DNA of 64,000 nt from Polytrichum commune (Eukaryota > Streptophyta > Polytrichopsida > Polytrichales > Polytrichaceae). The notes under the pieces are model-generated. The model was not told where the DNA came from and did no database searches. It saw nothing but the letters and a program-made list of their open reading frames with translations. The first letter of the stretch is position 1. Every line of letters begins with the position of its first letter. The stretch lies in contig OX485804.1 in assembly GCA_950295325.1 (NCBI GenBank), positions 31,868,001 through 31,932,000 on the forward strand, in the 5' to 3' direction. Below are positions 22,616-33,524 of the stretch, piece after piece. The position numbers were made by a program, and so were the translations under genes.

Positions 22616-22975
22616 TTCGCGCATTGGCCGAGGGAGGTGCGATCGGGGAGTGGGTTCGTGAGTTGGTTGCCGAGGGAGGTGCGATCGGGGACTGGGTTCG
22701 CGCATTGGCTGAGGGAGGTGCAATCGGGGAGTGGGTTCGTGAGTTGGTTGCCGAGGGAGGGTGCGATCGGGGACTGGGTTCGCGCATTGGCCGAGGGAGG
22801 TGCGATCGGGGAGTGGGTTCGTGAGTTGGTTGCCGAGGGAGGGTGCGATCGGGGACTGGGTTCGCGCATTGGCCGAGGGAGGTGCGATCGGGGAGTGGGT
22901 TCGTGAGTTGGTTGCAGAGGAGGGTGCGATCGGGGAGTGGGTTCTTGCATATTGGCTGAGGGAGGGTGCGATCGC
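22616..22975 (+). repeat. GC-rich tandem repeat, period about 81 bp, in the hAT leader
   Basis: GCGCATTGG recurs at 22619, 22700, 22782 and 22864, with a degenerate fifth start near 22946. Each unit contains two half-units of the form GGGAGGTGCGATCGGGGA. All three frames are open on both strands, so ORF calls here are artefacts. It lies upstream of the transposase start and may affect the promoter. Confidence 0.85.
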
Positions 22976-23081
22976 GCATATAAATGGACCAACCTGCAGA
23001 GACGATACTTGCGGGAACGAGTGCCTCTTCGCGCCCAAGAAAAAAGGTGTGCACCGAAGCACACCGAGCAAGCGCACTTAG

Positions 23082-26000
23082 CGCAAAGGCGGAGAGAGGG
23101 AGGGTGAAGCAGGTGCATCGGCAGAACACAATGATGTACTATGCATCATCGCGCAACCAGAGCAATGCCCTGCCCTTGGAGGTTGGCGCCACAACCATTG
23201 CGCCCCAAGCCAACCACTTGCATCTGATGGGAGCAACAAGCAGACTGCACCTGTGGGCGACTCCGCTGATGTTGTGGGGAGTCCAGCATCTGCGTCTAAT
23301 GCGCGCCACGAAGGAGCAGCAAACTGCATCATCATATCAAGCACTTCAGAGGATGGGGGTGCGGATACATCCACCGACCTACAAGAGGTAAGTGTCCCTG
23401 ACTCTGAAGACGATTGTGATGAGGATATTGAGAGTCTTGTCCTTAAGAAGAAGCCGAAGAAAAATTATGATTTAACCCGAAAATTTCAATTAGAGTGGGC
23501 CTGTAAGCTTCCATGGGCGGAGGGTATTCTCACAAATAATGGGCTTCAGGGTATCCCACTTAGGCTCCACCATGGAGAAGTCAGACAGATTAATGCAACC
23601 TAAGTGGGATACCCTGAAAAAACATGAGGGTAGGCGTAAGGCAACCAGAAACATGCCTGCCTACAATGTAAAAAAATGTGAGTGGTATATGGCTAAAGAC
23701 TCTAAGCACAAGAAAAATATGGCCCTGTTCAATGCTAGGGCTCCTGATACTGTGCTGCAGCAACTAAATCAATCTAACAGGTTAGAGAGGGAGAAAAAGA
23801 AGGTCCAGTTTGCAACCCTGTTCCAGATTCTAGCTGATGGCCGTCCAATGCTGGAGTATGAAAGTAGGGCAACCCTGTATGAGTTTCTAAATGTGCCAAA
23901 TTTTCCTAGAATGCATTGGTCAGATAATTCTAGTTGGATCATGGCTGAGTTCATGTACAATGAAGTGAGGACTGCCATTTCCAGAGTCCTTGTGGGTGCT
24001 AATTATGTGGCACTCACATGTGACGAAGTCAGCACCATTGATAATGGGTCATGGATATCAATCCATGCATATGTGGTCCAGAATTGGAGTCGTGTTCCTT
24101 TTCTTATCTCACTTGAGAGGGTTATGGAAGGAAGTGGCTCAGACAACCTAACCCAAGTCATCATAGATGCATTGACGGGTGCTGCCAAAATGGAGAGACT
24201 TGCCTTGTCCAAAACCTTGTTGTGCTTCGGGGCAGATGGGGTGAGCACTTTTCAGGGTTCAAAAACGGGAGTCACACAGCAAATTCAGATCAAGCACGCT
24301 CCATTTGCCCTCGGAGTGCATTGCATGGCCCATCGTTGCAACCTGGCCTTCAAAACATTATCTCAACTCAACATCATGAGCCGCATTGAGAGTTTGTTGC
24401 AGAGCTCCCATGCTTACTTCAAGCATTCGCCGAAGAGGCATTTGGAATTTGTTAAACTTGCTGAGCTCATGGAAACCAAGGGGCTGAAACTCTTGAAGAA
24501 TGTGAAGACTAGATGGGTGTCCCTAATTGAACCTCTGAGACGTTGTCGTAATGTAAATACGTACACTATATAGATGTGCACGTATTTAATATTGCATTGT
24601 GATTCTTGGCCTTGGAGAAAAATAATAAAGAATAGAAGTAGATTACCTTTTTATTTACTCATAGTTTATTTTAGTTATCATTACCTAAGGATAAAAGTGG
24701 ATAGAAGTTGCTTACATTTTTATTACTCATAGTTTACTCTTAGTTACCTTTACCAAAGGATAAAAGTGGATAGAAGTGGATAGTTACCTTTATCCTTTTG
24801 TTTACTCACAATTTATTCTTAGTGTTGCTTTTACTTTACCTTTTTTAGTCTTACTTAGTTTATCTTGAGTTACTTTTTGGACCAATGGGTGATTAGAAGC
24901 CATGTGATGAGAATAAGATTGAACTTTGTCTCTCGCATAGATAGGGAGAGGTGGTGAAGGAAAGAAGTTATGTGATTGTTGTGGGAGAAAAGTTGTTGAG
25001 AGAGAGAAGTGGATTCGAAGCTCACGGTGTGAGTTGTTTTGAGAAGAATATGAAATAAAATACGAGGGATTTGTGATTCATGAGAGATCTCACTTGTTGT
25101 TTTGGAAGTTAGCAATCAAGATTTGTGCTTGTTTGAGTGGAGGGAAGTCTGTTGGTTCTTAAAAGAAGAGCTGAGACTTCGACCGACCATAGAAGACGGA
25201 CAGATAGAAGAATTGAAGGCTTCAAGACTCGAATGTGTGGTTGCTTGTGGCACGTTGTTTTTTTCTTGTGTGTGTGATTCCAAGCCAGTTTTGGAGGCTA
25301 GTTGCATTTCATTTCTGCATCGTAATTTGTTTCCTGTGTGACAACGAAGTGGGATTAATGACCCACAAGGTTGTTTGTGACAACGAAGTGGGATTGATCA
25401 CCCACAAGGTTGTTTTCTGTCGTTCCCACTGGTGAGGCGCGATTGCTGGTCACCGTGGGTTTGAAAGTTTAGGAGCCAATCTTTCGGACGTCAGCTCGTG
25501 TTCTGATGTCCCGTTTTACCCGTCCGAAGCCCGTGGTTTCTTATCACACTACCCTTACCCTTTACCCATATAGAGCCGCAACATGATAGGTCGACGGGAA
25601 AGAGGTTGAAGATTAGAAGAAATTGAAGAAATTGAAGAAATTGAAGACTAGAAGACCAGAAGATTCGACGGGTCCGATAAAATCTAGTTGCAGCCAGAAG
25701 CCCAGTGCTTTCCCAAGGCGGAACCCTCTCTACCCGACAACGTATATTACAAGAGTACGGGTTCTTCTAGCAAAGATGAAGGCGGACAATGTCTCAAAGG
25801 AGAAATCTGCGCAGGTAAAGGCCTTGTTCATCTTATTTGGTTTTTTTTTGCAATTTGGTTTAGGTTGGCTGGTTTTACGTTGCGATGTTGGCTGGTTCAT
25901 GTTGGCTGGTTTAAGGTTTAAGGTATTGAAATTAGGGCTGTGCTTGTTTAAGGTTCCTCATTTCAGGTTTATTTGTCATGTTGCGATGTTGGCTGGTTCA

Positions 26001-27269
26001 TGTTGCAATTAAGATTGTGCGGGTTTAAGGTTGCTGATCCGAGGTTTATTTGTCATGTTGCAGGCTGTCTTGGACCTTCTTTGTGATCCGACGTGCCTCC
26101 TTGGAATGGTAGCCTTGCTTCCACTAATTGAGTGCATTGATACCTTGATCACCTTCTCCCAGAAACGCGATGTTTTCATCTGCGATTTCATAGGTGCAGT
26201 GAAGGTGTGTGAGGGGCAGTTGTATACCATGTACAATTGCCACTCACAGTCATTTATGACTGACGAGTTTTTTGTGTTCAAGAGCTTGGCCGAGGGCACC
26301 CACGACCACATTCACACTAGATGGGTGCAGAATGATCCTGAGAACCCAAGCATGTTCGATCTAAACTGTGATGTAGAGCACCTCGCATTTGTTGTCAATG
26401 GCAGCAACATGTATGCTAAACGAGCAAACGAGGAGACGGGCAGAATGGAGCCCATCACACGTGAAGCATTCGCATCAATTGTGGAGGATGTGAAAAAACA
26501 ATGCTCAGGTTTGTAACTTTGTGCATATAATGTTTATGTTTATGTTTAGATTTATGTTATTGTTATGTGAACTTGTGTTTTTTTTTTGTTTCTTAACCTG
26601 GTTTCACTTTTTGTTGATGTGGCAGGGGCTGCCGCCCAACTCATACAAGAGCTCCAACGCCGCTTTCCTGAACATGCAGTTTTGGATGCGCTCGGCATCG
26701 TCTACCCACAGTACTGGTTGCAGAAAGATGCAGAGATCACATTCTCGAAGCACCTTGACGTTCTCAAAAATTGGTATTGCAATACCAAAGTGTTTGGAAG
26801 TGGGGTTGACAAGGAGATCATACCTGGCATTCTTGACAGGTGGTCCTTGGATTCTCAGCAAGGGTACTTCAAAATTGCAATGAAGAGTAATGCCCCTGCT
26901 GCCATGGAACCTCCTTACGACGTCAACCCCATCACTCGAATATGGCGGACCATATCTACCTCTAGGGTCCTTGCACATGGTTTTCCAGAATACTTGAAGC
27001 TTGCAGAAATCGCGTTGGTCCATGTCATTGGAAGTGTGGAAGATGAGCGCGTCTTCTCGTCCGTGTCTTTCTTGAAGACCAAACTCCGCAACTCTCTTGA
27101 CCCCCACCTTGGTCTAGTAGTTGGCATGTATAGCCAAAACATATACACCTTGCAAAACTTTCCTTATGATGTTGTCTTCGACAGTTGGACCAATGCTGTG
27201 CACCAGTCAATGGCCGCTATGGCCTTTCTGCATAGAATGCTCAAAAGCATCAATGAACTAAGATTGTGA
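23082..27269 (+). pseudogene. hAT transposase gene (broken by solo LTR, frameshifts and an inverted-repeat mutation)
   Basis: Open from about 23082 to the BED region (TRKFQLEWACKLPWAEG). The BED cysteines are replaced by a small inversion at 23547-23616, after which the frame changes and PKWDTLKKHEGRRK continues the finger. The RNase H-like core has ALTCDEVS and LLCFGADGVSTFQG with the two Asp, then CMAHRCNLAF (CxxH) and VKTRWVS. The solo LTR at 24544-25739 interrupts EPLRR. Exons continue to 25814 (donor CAG|GTAAAG), 26064-26508 and 26626-27269, all with matching phases. The last holds the hAT dimerisation motif (AEIALVHVIGSVEDERVF, SSVSFLKTKLRNSL). The product would have bound the TIRs and cut and pasted the element in the nucleus. 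Confidence 0.85.
24544..25739 (+). mobile_element. Solo LTR inside the hAT transposase (1196 bp, 4-bp TSD ACGT)
   Basis: Starts TGTCG and ends CGACA, the inverted short ends typical of LTRs, flanked by ACGT at 24540-24543 and 25740-25743. Removing it rejoins the transposase (LRRILQEY) except for one missing base just after. Near 25335-25425 a stretch of about 45 bp with GACAACGAAGTGGGATT is duplicated in tandem. No internal retroelement genes, so it arose by LTR-LTR recombination. Superfamily not determinable. Confidence 0.7.
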
Positions 27270-27419
27270 AGCCACATAACCTGAAGCTCGAACTTCCACA
27301 TTCTTGCAGAAGTTGCACTTATTTTGTTTGTTGCAGGTTCAGTTGCAGATGGCTGCATGGAGGACTCCAGCCACATAAGTTTTGGGGTTGCATTATAATT
27401 GTTGGTGTATAATATATCT

Positions 27420-27775
27420 TATACTCATTTTAGCATCGGAGTGTGTGTTTGTGTGTTGTTTTGCAGGTCGATGGATGGAATTTTGCGATCTAGCCTCACT
27501 CCATCCCATTTATTAACACACACCATATCGGCATGGCATCCCATTTTTTACACATTGTTGTATAAATTTGAACTCATTTTAGCATCGGAGTGTGTGTTTG
27601 TGTGTTGTTTTGCAGGTCGATGGATGGAATTTTGCGATCTAGCCTCACTCCATCCCATTTATTAACACACACCATATCGGCATGGCATCCCATTTTTTAC
27701 ACATTGTTGTATAAATTTGAACTCATTGCAGCATCGGAGTGTGTGTTTGTGTGTTGTTTTGCAGGTCCCCAAGAC
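27420..27775 (+). repeat. 149-bp tandem repeat carrying a splice acceptor (about 2.4 copies)
   Basis: AGCATCGGAGTG recurs at 27432, 27581 and 27730 (period 149). Each unit contains TGTGTTGTTTTGCAG, a good 3' splice site. It lies 3' of the transposase stop within the hAT element. The last unit is followed by different sequence from GTCCCCAAGACGTG. Confidence 0.85.
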
Positions 27776-28173
27776 GTGAAGATTGATGGTGGAAGCTGGA
27801 TTGCACTTCAACATATAGATTTAGAGGCCATATGACAATATGTTATAGCAGTTACTCGCCATATGACCACTAAAATAACTTGGAATTGCCATTTTACTAG
27901 GCATGAACTTCTAGGAAAAGCCAGAATACTTCAGTGCTGGGCAAATTGTCGCCCACATTTTACTATATTTCAATAAAGATCATCGCCAACATTTTTCCAC
28001 AATTTTCCACATACTGTTTGTGCAAGTAGCCACATGTATGCAATTTAGTGAGCATTGTTGCCCAAAAAATTAGATTGAAATTCAACATAATCGCCACTAT
28101 TGAAAAATGTAAGGCTTGTTCTGTAGCCAGATGATCAAGTTCCAAAAAAACAAAAAAAAAGGCTGCCATGCGC

Positions 28174-28557
28174 ATTCTTTTGCTTAATAGAATAATTGAA
28201 TTTGTCCTTGGTGGTTGTATTGACAATGCCCTTCAATGCCTCCAACTTATTGATTGTCTTCATCACCACCGAGCAAACATCAGTGAAGTTTTTTTGCGCA
28301 TCATTGTTCTTGCACTTGGTTGGATCGAGGTGGGTGCCGAAAGCATCGACAAAGGAGAGGTGGCACAAATGGGAAATACGCCACTCACGCATAAATGCCA
28401 TGATAATAACTTCAACGCATCCCTTGACATTGGAGTAAAAATCAGAATTACTGGTCAACACAGAGCTCGACATCAAATTCCCGCAAAAAGCCTCTAGTCC
28501 AACTAAACAAGTTATTTGAGGTTTGATGATTGTTGTGTTCCTTGATCGTTGGAGCAT
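28174..28557 (-). pseudogene. Host-element ORF, main surviving segment
   Basis: 128 open codons on the minus strand up to the hAT target site, including FMREWRISHLCHLSFVDAFG and NFTDVCSVVMKTINKLEALK. The frame continues past the hAT insertion at 21728. Unrecognised protein, presumably encoded by the outer transposon. Confidence 0.5.
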
Positions 28558-28679
28558 GTCGACAAATGACCAAGTTGTAGCTATGTGATGATGACCACCG
28601 AAGCTAGCTCAGACGTAAAGCAAGGAATTTCATATTGTTAAACATGTTTTAATAAAGATCCAGGTTGAGGGATATGAAA

Positions 28680-29303
28680 AGGATATGGAATGATGCTCGG
28701 CAAGATTGATCTCCTCCACTATTCTTCGCTTGAGCGTCTCATATAGCTTAATCATGTGCTTACAAGGGTTGAAACTAGTCATCCCGCCAAGTCCAACAAG
28801 CAGTTGCGAGGCAATAAATCTTCAGCGTTGTGTCCCGAAAGTGTGGTACGACAATGATTGCTCGGCTACTCATGCAAAGATCTGCACTTGGAACCACCTA
28901 AGCGGGTTAGCTTTGAAAAAGTTATGGGAGAGATTGATCTTCTTGGAGAGCTAGTGAAATGTCCATTGTTGTGATATCATCATGCTAGAGAAAATACAAT
29001 GTTGAGTCTTCAAACGTTCGGTAGCATTTGATGAAGCGTTCTTGCTACATTTGATTCAAACATGTTTGGATTTTTCGGAGCATTGTCCCAATAGACAAAG
29101 GAACCATTCGTAACCGTCATCATCCATAGTGCATACCCCATTCTCCATAAAAAGAATGAAGAAGTTTGCTTCTTGATTAGCTTCAATTGAGGGTCTTTAA
29201 TATGCTCGGGCCATTGAGGATCATCAAGGAACGCCTTTATACAATCATTCATAGTGTTGGGCTCTGAAACAACCTTCATGTACACCACCAACACAAATAA
29301 CAC
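28680..29303 (-). pseudogene. Host-element ORF, proximal segments
   Basis: On the minus strand 29303-29010 is open (NTMNDCIKAFLDDPQWPEHI, then SSFFLWRMGYALWMM). After stops, 28780-28640 is open again (KHMIKLYETLKRRIVEEINL). These lie between the right TIR and the main ORF segment and may be upstream exons or decayed coding sequence. I do not recognise the family. Confidence 0.4.
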
Positions 29304-29483
29304 ACTAGTGACACTACAACACTACAACATGATTCTGTGAATAGGCTGCACTCGACTTTAATTAACTAGATATGTATAATTATAGTTAACTACATTTTCT
29401 GGCAGGTCAAATCGCGAACAACTATAGTTACGAAAGGCAACTAGTTGGATTAGTTGGTTAGTTGTCCAAGGTTTGGAATATAC

Positions 29484-30839
29484 TCACATCCCTATCAAGA
29501 AAGCAAAAAGTAGATGGATGCAAGAGGTTTTGTGGATATAGATATGGCAACCATTAGGCTTGAGTTTAATTGTAATCAAATCATCATGTGTGGCACCAAA
29601 CATAATTGTATAATATATGTTGTATAGTAGATGTTGATTCTCTCAATCCTCTCACATCCTTTAACTAGGATTAAGTAAATACCATAGGCTAATAGCATGT
29701 TGGGCGGAAATTAATTCAAAATAATTAAGCTTAATATTGTTAGAGATTATTGGGCTAGATGGCGTAAATGAAAGAAGAATAGTCATTAAATGCATAAATT
29801 TTAGGAAATTTGGTGTGTTGGAAGCTTAATCCAAAGCCATGAATGAATAAAAATACATGGAATTTTGTATGTAGGATTGTATCCTACAATACATGGAATT
29901 GTATGTAGGATATGCTATGTGCGTAAATGAAATAATATTTACATATACATATTTGCCTAATTTTCATTAAAAATTCTATAGACTGCCTAAGCTATTTTGG
30001 AGGAATTAATTAATTACTGGAAAAAATTTGCCCAACCTGCTATCAACCTATGGTATCAACAAAAGACTAGTCCCAAAATTCTAAATATAGACTTTGAGAG
30101 TTATTTTTTGCATAGTTGAAACATGCACATTGCAAAATACTATTTTGGGGGGAAGATACTAGAAGAATATGATGAAAACCCCAAATGTACATACTTTGAG
30201 AAGCACTATGGTCAAACAATTCCTCTAGATATGTATTTCTCACAAATATCACAGTGTGCATGCAACTAACATGTGCTACAACAAGAGATGCATTTCATTT
30301 CTAGAATTTAGTTACAAAATTTTTGTCATAGGGTCCGCCAATAGAAATGCACATGTCAAATTTCATTATGTCTAGATTTGATGCATATGTCTATATTTAC
30401 TTAAACCATAGTTTTGTCTCCATGAGGCCAAGTTCTTCTAAAAGTTGATACACTAGATAATAACATTTGAGTTAGTATGGCATTAAAATTGATGTGCCAT
30501 GTTCATTATAGTGGCCTCCATGAGTTCACACATTATAGCAACATCAATAGGTAGTATATTACCAACTTCCATAGGAAACAAGCATAGTACATGAAGAGCC
30601 TCTTTGTGCGCAAGCTACTCCCACCTTCTGGTGGTGGACTCTATGGTAGTAGTGGGATGACAGAGGCTAAACCTAGGGGCCACATTGACAACGTCTATTC
30701 AAATGTCATTTGGGAAGCATGAGATGATCACAATGATTAAAGCACGCCACACTGTATCATATGTATATTATGTAGTCGAAACTAAAACCTTTAAAAAAAA
30801 TGAAAGATACAAGTGTTGTAAGATAAGCAGGCCAGATTC
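29484..30839. other. AT-rich sequence, nothing identified
   Basis: Short ORFs only. No TIR pair, TSD or gene motif found. Confidence 0.35.
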
Positions 30840-31140
30840 GATTACCTAGCTATCTTAAATGTACACCTACATTTGAGTGGTGGATGGTTTGGTGTGGATC
30901 CAAGAATGAACACCAACAAGACATGTGTTTAAGTAATACTGAATGGCCACATGTACAAAATTCGTCAACAATTCTAAACTCAATAATGAACATAATTGGG
31001 AGGCCTATGTTACCAAATGATGACTCCCTGGCTGTCACCTTTGAGAAATCTTATCAATGTAAGGTGGGCTCTAAAGTTCACAAATCAGAGTTTGCTATTC
31101 GCGGTTCTAGTGGGACCAAGCTTACATTCTTTAACATCCC
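30840..31140 (-). repeat. Dispersed repeat X, inverted copy
   Basis: Degenerate copy of a repeat of about 350 bp seen eight times between 30 and 62 kb (see 36505). Recognised by the reverse of the ACCACTCAAATATGGGTGT and TGTCTTTTTGGTGTCC segments. Ends not defined. Confidence 0.5.
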
Positions 31141-31253
31141 ATAGTGAACTTGGAAAATATACTAGGCATATGAAACCCTCTACCTCACTCCGCACACTTC
31201 CATTTTTCTTCCAAGCCTTGATACATGTGTTGGACTGATCTTCAGGTTCATTA

Positions 31254-31766
31254 GGGCCACTTCACACACGAGACTGAGAGCCCGTGACCATTACACTTCA
31301 AGCACTCTCATTGGTGGAAAAGGTAGAGCCGGTCCAAGTTCGCTTCTTCACACGTACTATGCTTGAGGGACCAACGGAGTATGTATGTGAATGCAAGATG
31401 GATGTGAAGTCTACATACATTCCTATGTGGCATCAAATGGATCATGTTTCATGGTCACTTGGACTACTTTCAAAAACCACCTCTTGTGGGTAGGCTTAAC
31501 ACAGAACCGGGAGACCATGGCACTCCGAATGCTCCCCACCATTGATTTATTTTCTTTTATCATGTGTGAGGACCCGCATGAATGGACATTCATTGAAATA
31601 GCATTTGTTTGAAGGCCCGGTCACATATGACTTCACACACTACTTGAGGATCCGTGACCACACTACATGATGATTTTGGAGGTGTGTTGGGACGGCCTTG
31701 GGACACTTTCTTTTGGGCTCTCACAAATTCATGGTCACGGCTCTTGGCTCGTGTGTGAAGTGGCCC
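31254..31766 (+). mobile_element. MITE, family A copy 1 (513 bp, TSD TTA)
   Basis: Ends GGGCCACTTCACACACGAG and CTCGTGTGTGAAGTGGCCC, with further inverted similarity inward, flanked by TTA at 31251-31253 and 31767-31769. TTA with GG-starting ends is the PIF/Harbinger (Tourist) pattern. It holds a 73-codon ORF (31391-31612) that is also intact in the copy at 46987. Confidence 0.85.
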
Positions 31767-32334
31767 TTAAGACTTGTAGATAGGTTCCCAAGGTTTCCAT
31801 GTGTATATTCTTGCAATCTGTTTTGGTGGAAGTATAGAAACTCTTGAAGAACCAGCTTCACTCTCTGAAAAAGAGGAAATAACTGAATGGTGATAATATA
31901 TTATGCGGACTCTGCTCCGCTCATCCTCATGAAGTCCGACTAACGTATGTGGGTGTTATTTGGTTTCTGATTAATGCTCTCCAAATTCTACCAAATAAAA
32001 TTACGCAACAAAACTTGTGTTGTATTAGTAGATTTTGTGTTGCATTAGAAAAGTTGCAATGAAGCATCAGCAAAAATTGGATCGAAAATTGGAGCTCCCC
32101 TGATGCAAGTTTGTTGATTCCCTAACTAAATATATAGGTCCTCCCTATTGTGTTTCACTTATTGAGTATGCAGTATTTAATCAATTTAGATTAATCAAAA
32201 GTATTAATTTAATAAAGAAAAGTACATTGAATAACAACCACATCGTACCTTGAAGGAGGGATGTCTGTCAAGCTATTTGGTGTTCATACACCTCATTGAT
32301 ATAGAGTAACCTATGTGGCCCTACTATGGACACT

Positions 32335-32690
32335 CCCAACTCCATAGATAATTTTGACCATGGGATCGAGATGGGAATTGTATGATCCCGTCAACAATTG
32401 TAGAGCACAAAGATTGTTTTTTCCAACTTTCTAGCATCGCAGTTGAGATGCAAAAGCTCATGAGAAGTCAAGATTCTCTCTCTCTCTCTTCAAACAATCA
32501 CATTTACACAAACCCTCTCGATTGTGTGAATGCTAATGACACCCTAGATTGATGTATATATTCTAAGCCAAGAGACCAATCTCGTCATGACACGTGTCAT
32601 TTCAGTGTCCATTTTTCAACTACAAGCCTTGTCATAAACCACTCACCAATGAAGAGAAGAGTGGCCGCATTATGAAGGCCCCCACGGATA
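32335..32690 (+). repeat. Dispersed repeat X, direct copy
   Basis: Degenerate copy with GAGATGCAAAAGCTCATG and GTCATTTCAGTGTCC segments; includes a (TC)n run at about 32476. See 36505 for the family. Confidence 0.5.
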
Positions 32691-32982
32691 CCTTACATCA
32701 ATAGGCTCATCTGGATCTTTAGGGTTTCAATCCTTCAAACTGAAGGTTTAATGTCTCCATGGTGCTCTGTGGACAGAAGAATCATCTTCCAGACTGTATG
32801 ACAGGAAGTAAGGCTACTATGTGATTCAATTGTGGATATAGTATAATTCATGCATTATAATTCATGTGGAGTGCAGATTTTGGCATCCAGACTAATTGCG
32901 AGTGTATTTTGAATTTGTCACAGAGCAGTGTTCTGTGAGCATCCGCCATAGCTATAAGTACAATGATTAAGTCTATTTGCAG

Positions 32983-33399
32983 CAGGCTCAAGACAGCGAA
33001 ATTGATGCTGAATTTGAGACTCAAGGCTAAGTCACTAGAAATTTAGATGTCTGTCCTTCATTGCTGATGAATTTTTGAGCAATCCTTCTTCCAGTTGACA
33101 TGATTCTGTATTCTCGATCTGGTTTCAATTGGTCTGACTTGGCTAATGCTCCACATATGACAGCAATTTTACTTAGATCTCTTTACACCAATTTTATTAC
33201 ATGTTGATGTCTTCACCAGTTATAACCTTCTCTTGGAGATTGCCAAGGTATGAAAAAGGATCTGAGGTTTCTAACCTTCCCTACTACGTAGTGTCATCGG
33301 TACTGCCCTCAATTGGAGGACCCTAACCCTGATGGCATCTTGAAACAGGTTGATGAACTTCTTTATGGCATTGCTAGAGACACTTCAAACAAAACTTGA
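32983..33399 (+). pseudogene. 3' exons of an unrecognised gene
   Basis: An exon 33220-33247 (after TCTTCACCAG, encoding YNLLLEIAK) and an exon 33292-33399 (after CTACTACGTAG, encoding CHRYCPQLEDPNPDGILKQV and then DELLYGIARDTSNKT) join in phase, ending at TGA. The intron between them would be only 44 bp, with a pyrimidine tract. A separate segment after ATTTGCAG (32983-33030, QAQDSEIDAEFETQG, stop) is also protein-like. The CxxxC pair (CHRYC) might be part of a zinc site. No start found; probably a decayed gene end. Confidence 0.35.
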
Positions 33400-33524
33400 T
33401 CGACTCTGTGGTTCGAGTTTTACGATTTGAACATTGCAAGCATCAACTTTGCCCTAAAAAGGTCTTTAGGGCAAGTGAAAGCTTGAATAGTAGGAGAGCG
33501 TTATCCTCTCTATTCCTTGCAATT

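Larger units (their letters stand above)
21737..28165 (+). mobile_element. hAT-superfamily DNA transposon, nearly full length (6429 bp, 8-bp TSD CCATGCGC)
   Basis: The left end is CAACCCTTTTTTTTTAGGCG. The right end ...AAAAAAAAAGGCTG gives CAGCC(T)9 when reversed. Perfect 8-bp repeats CCATGCGC flank it at 21729-21736 and 28166-28173. It contains a leader region, an 81-bp GC-rich tandem repeat, a transposase gene with BED, RNase H-like and hAT dimerisation parts (about 23082-27269), a nested solo LTR (24544-25739) and a 149-bp tandem repeat near the 3' end. It is not active now. Confidence 0.88.
11207..29475 (-). mobile_element. Old DNA transposon forming the outer shell of the nested stack
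   Basis: The left end TAGACCTTGGACAA and the right end TTGTCCAAGGTTTG (reverse complement CAAACCTTGGACAA) form a degenerate TIR, flanked by GAATGTAC (11199-11206) and GAATATAC (29476-29483), an 8-bp TSD with one mismatch. Both ends carry subterminal repeats of AACTATAGTT type (about 11230-11380 and 29360-29430), as expected for transposase binding sites. Removing the nested insertions (12010-12634, 12958-21123, 21397-21640, 21737-28165, each with one TSD copy) leaves roughly 2.8 kb. A broken minus-strand ORF runs through it. The 8-bp TSD points to the hAT superfamily, but I see no hAT motif in the ORF. The mismatched ends make it the oldest layer. Confidence 0.6.

Noticed and set aside
22500-23129. 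Long overlapping ORFs on both strands rich in Pro/Ser/His or Gly/Glu repeats
   Set aside because: They are translations of the 81-bp tandem repeat, open in all frames; no conserved protein.
23383-23400. Perfect donor-like GAG|GTAAGTGT in the hAT transposase
   Set aside because: The reading frame continues with acidic, protein-like sequence straight into the BED domain, so it is probably not used.
26604-27107. 167-codon minus-strand ORF
   Set aside because: Antisense of the hAT dimerisation exon, which has clear motif support on the + strand.
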